DNA of 9,007 bases from Palsa-948 sp964481195. Lineage in GTDB: Bacteria > Bacteroidota > Bacteroidia > Palsa-948. Shown in pieces: positions 1-6,595 of this stretch. Within the stretch, counting starts at the first letter, position 1, and each line of letters begins with the position of its first letter. A model generated the notes under the pieces. That model was not told the origin of the DNA, did no database searches, and saw nothing but the letters and a program-made list of their open reading frames with translations. The translations under genes were made by a program, and so were the position numbers. Location: assembly GCA_964481195.1 (NCBI GenBank), contig CAYZTB010000082.1:1-9007 (forward strand), written 5' to 3'.

Positions 1-203
1 TGCTCTCTGTTTAGCTACACTTTTCAACAAAATAACAGGTTTGAGTGAACCCTATATAAAATAGGCAGTTCAGACGAAATTATGTTTGATGAAAGTGCAT
101 AATACAAAGAATGACTAACAACATTTATATGAACAAATCAACCAACCTTGAAATAGCCACAGCGCATAACAGCACCTCAAAAAATTGGCGGTTCAGTGGT
201 TAA

Positions 204-226
204 ACCTGCCTGACCGGCAGGCAGGT
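204..226. repeat. Perfect short palindrome (9-bp arms)
   Basis: ACCTGCCTG at 204-212 and its exact complement CAGGCAGGT at 218-226 enclose a 5-base loop, ACCGG. The arms are much more GC-rich than the surrounding AT-rich DNA. I associate this CCTGCCTG/CAGGCAGG pattern with dispersed intergenic palindromes in Bacteroidota genomes, but its copy number cannot be judged from one window. It begins directly after a TAA at 201-203. There is no T-run on either side, so it does not look like a terminator. Confidence 0.65.
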
Positions 227-310
227 GAAGCTTTACTCATGAGTGTTTATTTTTTTAAGGTATTCGTGAGTCCTCCGGGGTTGTGTTTTGTATCAAGTTT
301 TGTGGTGGCA

Positions 311-339
311 GACCCGCCTTCACTACGTTGCGGACGGGC
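311..339. repeat. Imperfect GC-rich inverted repeat
   Basis: CCCGCC (313-318) can pair with GGACGGG (332-338), leaving one bulged base (A334) and a loop of about 13 bases. The segment continues into GGGCAGGCAG, which shares the CAGGCAG core with the palindrome at 204-226. This suggests that the two belong to the same class of dispersed GC-rich repeat. Function is unknown, and no T-run follows on the minus strand. Confidence 0.45.
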
Positions 340-354
340 AGGCAGTTTACTGCT

Positions 355-374
355 TACTGACGCTTAGGTCAGTA
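355..374. repeat. Small hairpin, 7-bp perfect arms
   Basis: TACTGAC (355-361) and GTCAGTA (368-374) are exact reverse complements around the 6-base loop GCTTAG. It lies about 50 bases beyond the stop codon of the permease gene on the minus strand. It could cap or stabilise the 3' end of that transcript, but it is not followed by a T-run, so it is not a standard intrinsic terminator. Confidence 0.4.
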
Positions 375-422
375 CAGGTTGAAATTCGCAGAGCGCAAAC
401 TTGCAAAACGTTAAAATACATT

Positions 423-1760
423 TTATTTTTTCTGCTTAGGATCTAAGGCATCGGTTAGTGCTTCCCCCAATAAATTAAAAACTGTAACAGTAATAAAAAT
501 GGCTGTGCCTGGGATAATAGCTAGCCACCAAGCCGAAGGAGATTGGCGAGCTTCTGCTAATAGAGAACCCCAGGTTACAGTTTCGGGAGAAACACCCACT
601 CCTAAAAAAGAAAGCGTTGACTCAATTAATATGGCTGCTGCTATGCCAAAAGCGATAGAAATAAGAACCGGAGATAAGGCATTGGGAATTGCATGACGAA
701 TAATGATTCTCCACTCGGAATATCCAAGGGCATGAGCCGCTTCGATGTATTCTAGCGATTTTATTTTTAACATCTCCGCTCGTATAAATCTAGCTATTCC
801 AGTCCAGGAGGTTAGGCCAATAATCGTCATTACAATATATATTGAAGGATGAGTTACAATGGAGGATACTGTAATAATCAAAAATAAAATGGGCACAGAT
901 ATCATTACTTCAATGAATCTGGATAAGACAAGATCGACTGGTATAGAAATTTGTTTTTTGAAAAATGGGATTTTTTTTAGGGGGATGGAAAATAAAATGC
1001 CTACAAACACTACTAAAAATAAAATAATTAATGAAAATCCAATTTGTAGAAAGAATTTTCCAAATGAAATAGCTAATGCATCTGATAACTCAAATGATCG
1101 CGCAATAAATCCTAAAAAAATTCCTAGCACTACAAAAGGGGTGGACACAAAAAGCGTTGCTCTAGAAATCTTTAGTCGCTCATCTCCAAAATAACCAGAA
1201 ACAGCACCAATAAATATTCCTAAAAAAGAGGCAATGCCCATGGATACTAATCCCACCGTTAAGGCAGTTCTGGTACCGTAAATCATTCCAGATAAAATAT
1301 CTCTGCCTAGCTCATCTGTGCCTAGCCAATGTCTCCAGCGCCAAGAAGGTATTATTTGCGTATCAAAGGGGCTTACGGAATGAACATTCTTCTTATCCAT
1401 ATTTTGAGGGAGGTATGGAACAGGAGGAAAAAACGACCAATCAAAACTAAGTTTGCTCCAATCAATATTTTGAAATTGAGGCTGCCACTGAGCTAAATTA
1501 CTCTCTACCAAGAACGATTTAAAGACCGGGAAATATATTTCTCCTTTATAGTTAGCAACTATAGGCTTATCATTTGCTAAAAAATCTGCTGCTAAAGCTA
1601 CTATGGAAAAACAAAAAAGAATTCTAAGCGAGTAAACACCAAGACGGTTTTTAAAAAATTGTTTTTTTAGATTATGGCTTGCACTTCCAGAATTAGAATT
1701 TGGTGGAATTTTTTTACTCCAAAAAAGTAAACTTAATAAAGATTTAAAAAGCTTAATCAT
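423..1760 (-). CDS. ABC transporter permease, OppC/DppC-type (peptide/nickel family), with internal insertion
   Basis: An inner-membrane subunit of a binding-protein-dependent importer of the oligopeptide/dipeptide/nickel class. Residues 1-40 are cytoplasmic, with an OppC-type first helix at about 44-60. The family signature follows at about 145-171 (HWLGTDELGRDILSGMIYG). The EAA loop that contacts the ATPase is at about 337-361, with EAAHALGY and then RHAIPNA. At 445 residues it is clearly longer than typical OppC proteins of roughly 300. The excess is a periplasmic segment between the first two helices (about 61-140) and an insertion at about 195-275 that carries two extra hydrophobic stretches (about 205-222 and 237-260). 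It starts 33 bases after the flippase stop with no Shine-Dalgarno. No OppB partner, ATPase or binding protein is in the window, so the substrate is unknown; peptide is a family-based guess. Confidence 0.88.
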   Translation of the reverse strand: MIKLFKSLLSLLFWSKKIPPNSNSGSASHNLKKQFFKNRLGVYSLRILFCFSIVALAADFLANDKPIVANYKGEIYFPVFKSFLVESNLAQWQPQFQNIDWSKLSFDWSFFPPVPYLPQNMDKKNVHSVSPFDTQIIPSWRWRHWLGTDELGRDILSGMIYGTRTALTVGLVSMGIASFLGIFIGAVSGYFGDERLKISRATLFVSTPFVVLGIFLGFIARSFELSDALAISFGKFFLQIGFSLIILFLVVFVGILFSIPLKKIPFFKKQISIPVDLVLSRFIEVMISVPILFLIITVSSIVTHPSIYIVMTIIGLTSWTGIARFIRAEMLKIKSLEYIEAAHALGYSEWRIIIRHAIPNALSPVLISIAFGIAAAILIESTLSFLGVGVSPETVTWGSLLAEARQSPSAWWLAIIPGTAIFITVTVFNLLGEALTDALDPKQKK

Positions 1761-1793
1761 TAATTATTATAGTCTACGTGTAAACCTAAACTT

Positions 1794-3242
1794 TTACCCG
1801 TATTTAAGTATGCGTACCATAGATTTAACATTAATTATTCTAATTGCAAACGCCCATACTACACAGGCTATAAGCATAAGACCAAAATTTAATTTCCAAT
1901 CAGAAAAAATAGTTTTAGAAAAATAATTTATAAGTATGACGCCTGTGATAAAAATGAATAACGTAAGGATTAGCTTATAATTTATACGGAACTTAAAAAT
2001 ATTTTGCACAATCAACACTTGTATTAACGCAGTAAGAAATTGAGTTGCTAAACTGGATACAGCAGATCCAGCAGCTTGGAATCTAGGAATTAAAAATAAA
2101 TTCAATACGATGTTTATCAAAATCCCGCTAGTAGCCATCAAGTTAAGCTCTCTAAGATTTCCATTAGCCGTTAGCAAGGTGCCAAAAATATAGGTGGTGG
2201 AGATTGCAACAAAACAAGTCATCAATAATGGAAATACAACTGTTGCCTGCTCAATGTGTTCGATGTACAACAGCTTCATCATTTCGGCAGCATAAAACCA
2301 ACAAGATATTGCTACCACAATGGCAGGAGTAATCAATAGCAAGAATGCAAGCTTTACTAAAGCTTCGACAGATTCTTTAAATTTTAACATGCGCGAAAAA
2401 ATAGGCATCAACAATCCAGCAAAAAGAAATGCTATCATATTCGCAGCATCCAAAAGCCTAAATCCCTGCGCGTAAATACCTGCTTGCTGAGCCCCATCGG
2501 GCAGCATTCTCTCTAACATTACTGTATCTAGTCGATTATAAAAGGCCATAAGCATTACCAGCACAGCAAATGGAATGCTTTTCTTAAATATCATCATCGT
2601 GAAAGCCCTGCTTAATTTAAACTTAAAGAACTCTGCTTTAGAAATAACAATGACAAATGTGATAATGCTGGTAGCCACGTAAGCTACAGTTTGAGCGTAA
2701 ACAAAATGCATAATATCAATGGGACCTTCAATTCCTATTAAGTTGGGTACTCGTAATAGAATGAGACACAAAATAATCATGATAAATCTGTCCAACACCG
2801 ATACAATACTATCCACCCAAAAAAGATGCAGCCCTGCCAAGTTTGATCTCAAATAAAGTGTGAATGAAATAAGGAATTGATTTAATCCCAATATCAACAA
2901 CAGTTTCATTAATCTGTAATCGTAGCCTATTGCTAAACCAATTATTGCAGTTAAGGTGATATAAATAATTGCCAATAATAACTTTACAACCACTAAAGAG
3001 GAAAGATGCTTGGTAAGCAGATGATTATTTTGTGCAATATTCTTGTTGTTGAAATTTGTTATTCCAACATCCAGAACAATATTTAGTAAGAACGTAAAAT
3101 TAAAAAGTGCAAAATATATTCCGTAGCTTTCTGCTCCTACCACATTTTGAACTTCGCGGTCGATTCCCAATACCCAATAAGGTTTTATCAATAAATTGAT
3201 AAAAAGTAAAAAGGCTAAATTGGTGACAAACTTTTTTTGCAT
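1794..3242 (-). CDS. Polysaccharide/oligosaccharide flippase, Wzx-like (MATE/MOP superfamily)
   Basis: A polytopic inner-membrane protein of 482 residues, almost all hydrophobic, with about 12-14 predicted membrane helices. This is the normal size and layout for Wzx-type flippases, which move lipid-linked sugar units from the cytoplasmic to the periplasmic face. Supporting motifs are the N-terminal helix followed by GAESYGIYFALFNF (36-49), FYNRLDTVMLE (234-244) before GIYAQGFRLLDA (255-266), and the second-half pattern TANGN (358-362) with NLFLIPRFQAAGSAVSS (381-397). It begins 24 bases after the methyltransferase stop, so the two are probably cotranscribed. There is no Shine-Dalgarno. No polymerase or ligase lies nearby, so the transported glycan (O-antigen, capsule or other) cannot be specified. 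Confidence 0.88.
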   Translation of the reverse strand: MQKKFVTNLAFLLFINLLIKPYWVLGIDREVQNVVGAESYGIYFALFNFTFLLNIVLDVGITNFNNKNIAQNNHLLTKHLSSLVVVKLLLAIIYITLTAIIGLAIGYDYRLMKLLLILGLNQFLISFTLYLRSNLAGLHLFWVDSIVSVLDRFIMIILCLILLRVPNLIGIEGPIDIMHFVYAQTVAYVATSIITFVIVISKAEFFKFKLSRAFTMMIFKKSIPFAVLVMLMAFYNRLDTVMLERMLPDGAQQAGIYAQGFRLLDAANMIAFLFAGLLMPIFSRMLKFKESVEALVKLAFLLLITPAIVVAISCWFYAAEMMKLLYIEHIEQATVVFPLLMTCFVAISTTYIFGTLLTANGNLRELNLMATSGILINIVLNLFLIPRFQAAGSAVSSLATQFLTALIQVLIVQNIFKFRINYKLILTLFIFITGVILINYFSKTIFSDWKLNFGLMLIACVVWAFAIRIINVKSMVRILKYG

Positions 3243-3266
3243 GCTTCAAACGCTAACGCTATCGTA

Positions 3267-3905
3267 TTATATTTTTTTAGCCACAACAAACTCGGCAAAA
3301 CCGTACAAATCCCAAAAAACACCAGCCCTCACGTATCTTTTCGTTAAAAGCTGAATTATAATTTTTACAGGCATCACCAAAATATTTATCAATTGCCTTC
3401 TTATTCCAAAGGAGATTATAGAAAAGTTTTTTGCGCTTAATAATTTACTTAATTCCATTGTAGTGTAAATCCTACAATGGGTTGGGTCATCATAAAAATT
3501 CAACGTCTCCCGCATGGATGGAAAATTCACACTTCTTTCAGAGGGAAATTCAATGTATAAAATGCCGTGCTGTTTCAATTTAGGCAACAAGCCTACTATC
3601 ACCTCATCGCCATTTTGAAGATGCTCAATAACATGGCTCATTACTATTAAGTCGTATGAATTATTGGGAATGCTATTAAAATCAAGTTTAGTTAAATCCA
3701 TTTCAAAAAAATCATCCATTGCTTTAAAGTCATCTTCGGTATTATCATACTCTCTCGTTATGTCAATTCCTGCATAATGACAATTCGGAATCCACTGTTT
3801 AGTGATAGTTGCAGAATGGCTACCTGCACCTACATCAAGTATCCGTGGTTGATCCGAAGGAAGTAAACCTGATATTTTATTAAATCTGAACGGCTTGATT
3901 AACAT
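3267..3905 (-). CDS. Class I SAM-dependent methyltransferase (Methyltransf_11/23-like)
   Basis: A 212-residue protein with a Rossmann-type methyltransferase core. Motif I (SAM-binding loop) is ILDVGAGS at 22-29. The acidic residue at the end of strand 2 is in GIDI (46-49). The post-motif segment YDLIVMSHVIEHL (84-96) is typical of this clan, and DDPTHCRIYT (139-148) resembles a conserved stretch in methyltransferases of glycan loci. The C-terminal part (about 165-190) is hydrophobic and basic and may touch the membrane. The acceptor is unknown. It is first in an apparent three-gene unit with the flippase and permease, behind the terminator of the upstream OmpA gene, so modification of a sugar or lipid-linked sugar is a reasonable inference. 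The ATG is supported by a strong ribosome-binding site. Confidence 0.82.
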   Translation of the reverse strand: MLIKPFRFNKISGLLPSDQPRILDVGAGSHSATITKQWIPNCHYAGIDITREYDNTEDDFKAMDDFFEMDLTKLDFNSIPNNSYDLIVMSHVIEHLQNGDEVIVGLLPKLKQHGILYIEFPSERSVNFPSMRETLNFYDDPTHCRIYTTMELSKLLSAKNFSIISFGIRRQLINILVMPVKIIIQLLTKRYVRAGVFWDLYGFAEFVVAKKI

Positions 3906-3910
3906 AGCTA

Positions 3911-3918
3911 CTCCTTCT
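3911..3918 (-). promoter_or_regulatory. Strong Shine-Dalgarno before the methyltransferase start
   Basis: On the minus strand AGAAGGAG ends 5 bases before the ATG at 3905. It fixes the start codon. The other genes here have A/T-rich leaders without such a motif, as is usual in Bacteroidota, where Shine-Dalgarno use is rare. Confidence 0.6.
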
Positions 3919-3947
3919 TGAATTCAATTATTTGTTAAAAATAATGT

Positions 3948-3999
3948 AAAAAAGGTAATTACAGGTTGCGAATTATACGCTGCTGATTCAGTAATTACC
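3948..3999 (-). terminator. Intrinsic terminator overlapping the OmpA-gene stop codon
   Basis: On the minus strand GGTAATTAC (3999-3991) and its exact complement GTAATTACC (3962-3954) form a 9-bp stem. It is followed at once by six Ts (3953-3948) and a second T-rich stretch. The TAA stop of the upstream gene (3997-3995) lies inside the first arm. The loop is long (28 bases) but contains a possible inner stem (GCG...CGC). The layout suggests that transcription of the OmpA gene ends here and that the methyltransferase group has its own promoter. The AT-rich stem makes its strength uncertain. Confidence 0.6.
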
Positions 4000-6544
4000 G
4001 AATGATAAGGAATTCCACCCTACGATTTTTCTGACGGCCTTCTTCGGTATCGTTTGACGCTACAGGCTTAGTAGGTCCGTACCATTTTAACACGATTTGA
4101 TTTTCTTTTATTCCTTTCTTAAGCATGTATTTCTTAATTGACTCAACACGCTTTTTAGAAAGGTTCATGTTGTATTTTAAAGTAGAAACATTATCTGTAT
4201 GTCCAGAAAGCTTCAATCTCCAATCAGGATTTTGGTGTAATAATTCAGCTACAAGGTCTAATCCATCTGTAGAAGAAGCTCGTATAACATCTTTTCCAAA
4301 GTCAAACTCCAACGTTTCCATTGCTTTCTTAACTGCTTCGGCTTCTTCCTTTTTAAGCTTAATCTGCACATCAGCCAAATCCATTTTACCAAGTTTATCT
4401 TTTTCAGTTGGTAAGTTTTCAAAGTGGAAGTAGCCATCAGCACCTCTACGAACTATACGCACTAGCTTGCCTGTTACTACGGTTACTTCATTTGTAACAA
4501 GAACATCATAAGACTCAAGCCTTAATAAGGAGCTTTCGTCCATAGGTAATGAAGTGAATGTAAATTTACCTTCGTTATCTACTGTAGCTGAAGCAATAAT
4601 ATTTCCTTGCTTATCTAGTAAATGTAATACTGCAAGTGGGCAACCATCGTTTTCTTTTGGACCCGCTCTGTCTGGACAACGGTCGTCTTTATTAACTATT
4701 CCATCTTCATCAATATCCGGACAGCCTCTCATAGCCACATTTCCAGAGTCGGTAGGGCAATCATCTTCTTTATCCATTACACCATCGTGGTCGGTATCTG
4801 GGCAACCATGGAACTGCGCTAAACCAGCTTCGTTTGGACAAGAGTCAAGCTTATCAATAATTTTATCTCCATCGCGATCTGGACAGCCATTAAATTCTGC
4901 AAGGCCGGCAACATCAGGACAAGAATCTTTTTTATCTATTATCTTATCTCCATCACGATCTGGGCAGCCATTAAACTCTGGTAATCCTGGAACATCCGGA
5001 CAATCATCTTTGTTATCAGCAACATGGTCACCATCGCGGTCTGGACATCCTAAAAATTCCCAAGTACCTGGAATGTCACGGCATTTATCTTTCTTATTGG
5101 AAACTTTGTCTTTATCTCTATCTTTTGTTCTTCCATACATAATTGGAACCTTCAACAAGAAATACGCGTTTGCGCTATAAACATCTGTCAAACCAAGCAA
5201 TGAAGAAAGATTATTTGTTCCTACGATAATTGGACCTAAGCGAGTTGCAAGTCCAATGGAAGTATATCGGTGGGAACTATAAGAAATCGGAACAAAAAGA
5301 CCAAACCATTTCCAATCCCAACGAGGAGTGATGCTAAAATTAGTTAGGTCGTGAACTTTATCTTTGTTTTTCTTAAACTTAAACGCATAAAAAGTTGTGA
5401 AGTTTACATAAAAATCTTTCCAGATGTTGTAATCCACTTGAAGACTTAATGCAGTAGGCAAATTCATTTTGAAGGACCCTACTCCTTCATTAATAGTAAA
5501 TGTGTGAGCAATAATACTATCCAGATTTGCTATGGGCGATATAGAAGTATCGGAATTTAAAGTATCAATAGGCCAATTGGTAACGTTAGCATGAAAATTT
5601 CCTACAGTAGATTTTTCAAATTTTATTCTTCCAAGATCCAGAATAGACGCGCCTACTCGAAGTTTATATTTTTCTTTGTAACGCATATCCAAGCCAGTCT
5701 TACCATCCATATCGTAACGATATTTGGTTTCACGATTTGGTCTCCACTCGTAAACTGCACCAAGATCCATTCCAACAGATGGCTTTGAGCCAAAAACTAA
5801 TCCTGTCATGTTATCATCCAACGTAAATGTTTGAGAATGGCCGTAATTAACATCGGTGTTACTGATAGTTAAAGTTGTATCGTTTACTAAATTGTAATTA
5901 AAATCTTCTACAAATAAATACGCTGCGTACATGCCACGCAATAATTTCAAACGACCACCCACTTTTAAAAACTGATCATTCTCATCCTTGAGCACGCGCG
6001 CGTAAGAAGCGCCATATTCCATCCAAGTCATAGTTTGGACGCTAAAAAATTCGTTTCTGAAATTCTGATTCCAGTTTACAGAATCCTGCAAAGCATGGTA
6101 CATGATACTTGCAAGTTCTGGCTCTAATCCATCAATATTAGAAATCGATCGCACTCTGGTAGTAAGCGCAAATGCATGTTTAGGTGAAAGGGTAATCATA
6201 AAGGACGGCAACACTCCTTGTATACTTAAGAGAACCGATTTATTGTAGGCCGCTTTTCTCTCAATCAAATATTTATCAGCAAAAGCCGAATCTTTAAATG
6301 CGGTAGATTTATTACTAAATGCTTTTTTGCTTATCCCTATATAATTATTTGAGAAATTAACATTAGCTCCTATCAAGGTCATGTCAAACTTATACCGGCT
6401 ATCCGCTATAGATGCAGGATTTAAATCCACCCCACTTACGCCAGCATAGTTACTATTGGAATATCCAAGAAAATCCTGAGCATTTACCTGCTGGAAAATA
6501 GATGCTAGAAAAAAGGCGATTACTATGTTTCTAAAAAATTTCAA
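3995..6544 (-). CDS. Exported DUF5723-like / thrombospondin type 3 repeat / OmpA-domain envelope protein
   Basis: An 849-residue secreted cell-envelope protein. A signal peptide (MKFFRN, hydrophobic 7-17, likely cleavage after VNA-22) is followed by a beta-rich region (about 25-470) resembling DUF5723, a Bacteroidota outer-membrane domain. It includes LNPASIAD (41-48) and many alternating aromatic strands. Residues 475-636 are six 27-residue thrombospondin type 3 repeats of the form DxDGDxxxDxxDxCP...GCP, rich in calcium-ligand aspartates and ending in paired cysteines. A small beta segment follows (about 637-712). An OmpA_C domain occupies about 742-849, with the peptidoglycan ligands D784 (GHTDN) and R799 and the NRRVEF end. 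The likely role is anchoring the outer membrane to peptidoglycan; the role of the N-terminal part is unknown. The start is TTG: no in-frame ATG or GTG lies between it and the upstream stop, and the signal peptide begins here. Confidence 0.88.
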   Translation of the reverse strand: MKFFRNIVIAFFLASIFQQVNAQDFLGYSNSNYAGVSGVDLNPASIADSRYKFDMTLIGANVNFSNNYIGISKKAFSNKSTAFKDSAFADKYLIERKAAYNKSVLLSIQGVLPSFMITLSPKHAFALTTRVRSISNIDGLEPELASIMYHALQDSVNWNQNFRNEFFSVQTMTWMEYGASYARVLKDENDQFLKVGGRLKLLRGMYAAYLFVEDFNYNLVNDTTLTISNTDVNYGHSQTFTLDDNMTGLVFGSKPSVGMDLGAVYEWRPNRETKYRYDMDGKTGLDMRYKEKYKLRVGASILDLGRIKFEKSTVGNFHANVTNWPIDTLNSDTSISPIANLDSIIAHTFTINEGVGSFKMNLPTALSLQVDYNIWKDFYVNFTTFYAFKFKKNKDKVHDLTNFSITPRWDWKWFGLFVPISYSSHRYTSIGLATRLGPIIVGTNNLSSLLGLTDVYSANAYFLLKVPIMYGRTKDRDKDKVSNKKDKCRDIPGTWEFLGCPDRDGDHVADNKDDCPDVPGLPEFNGCPDRDGDKIIDKKDSCPDVAGLAEFNGCPDRDGDKIIDKLDSCPNEAGLAQFHGCPDTDHDGVMDKEDDCPTDSGNVAMRGCPDIDEDGIVNKDDRCPDRAGPKENDGCPLAVLHLLDKQGNIIASATVDNEGKFTFTSLPMDESSLLRLESYDVLVTNEVTVVTGKLVRIVRRGADGYFHFENLPTEKDKLGKMDLADVQIKLKKEEAEAVKKAMETLEFDFGKDVIRASSTDGLDLVAELLHQNPDWRLKLSGHTDNVSTLKYNMNLSKKRVESIKKYMLKKGIKENQIVLKWYGPTKPVASNDTEEGRQKNRRVEFLIIR
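4637..5122 (-). repeat. Six tandem 81-bp units encoding thrombospondin type 3 repeats
   Basis: Six in-frame units of 27 codons each run without interruption through residues 475-636 of the OmpA-domain protein. Units 3 and 4 (4880-4960 and 4799-4879) are the most alike, differing at 5 of 27 residues; units 2 and 3 differ at 7. The first unit is degenerate (CRD in place of CPD), and the last two differ most in the spacer. The gradient suggests growth by duplication in the middle of the array. Such arrays act as stiff calcium-binding linkers and can vary in number between strains. Confidence 0.85.
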
Positions 6545-6561
6545 GTGTGAAAAATAATGCG

Positions 6562-6569
6562 CAAAGTTA
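6562..6569 (-). promoter_or_regulatory. Bacteroidota-type -7 box (TAnnTTTG) for the OmpA-domain gene
   Basis: On the minus strand TAACTTTG matches the TAnnTTTG consensus exactly. It lies 17 bases before the TTG start at 6544, giving a leader of about 10-15 bases. I see no TTG at the -33 position, so the match is one-sided. It would allow the OmpA gene to be transcribed separately from rnhB, whose stop codon is only about 27 bases upstream of the box. Confidence 0.4.
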
Positions 6570-6595
6570 AAATTATTTCGACACTTTTGGTTTTA

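Larger units (their letters stand above)
1..422. other. Non-coding stretch downstream of the permease gene, rich in inverted repeats
   Basis: No convincing gene is visible. The only long open frame on the plus strand (185-367) runs straight through two inverted repeats, and its product resembles no family. A 24-codon frame at 129-203 is preceded by a TAnnTTTG-like box (TATGTTTG, 81-88), but I see no matching TTG element at the expected distance, so I do not call it a gene. From about 204 to 374 there are three separate inverted repeats, listed individually. On the minus strand none of them is followed by a T-run, so there is no clear intrinsic terminator for the permease transcript. No tRNA-like or rRNA-like fold was recognised. 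Confidence 0.6.

Noticed and set aside
185..367. 60-codon open frame on the plus strand
   Set aside because: It reads through two inverted repeats, has no family resemblance, and its composition follows the GC-rich palindromes; likely chance.
859..1194. 111-codon plus-strand frame opposite the permease gene
   Set aside because: The minus-strand permease has clear family motifs across this region; the plus-strand product is low-complexity and matches nothing.
1781..1788. TAGGTTTA on the minus strand as a -7 promoter box before the permease gene
   Set aside because: The final G of TAnnTTTG is missing and no TTG element was found upstream; the short gap fits cotranscription with the flippase.
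3267..3905. Methyltransferase, flippase and glycosyltransferase as a novel defence or biosynthetic system
   Set aside because: All three match common surface-glycan families, and the terminator and OmpA gene separate the glycosyltransferase from the other two; nothing points to a new system.
4637..5122. Regularly spaced repeats that might suggest a CRISPR array
   Set aside because: The 81-bp units are in-frame coding repeats with protein-level conservation, with no identical direct repeats separated by unrelated spacers.
4554..5180. Long plus-strand open frame (208 codons) with a repetitive SGQP-type product
   Set aside because: It is the antisense of the thrombospondin type 3 repeat array; the repetition is inherited from the real gene on the other strand.
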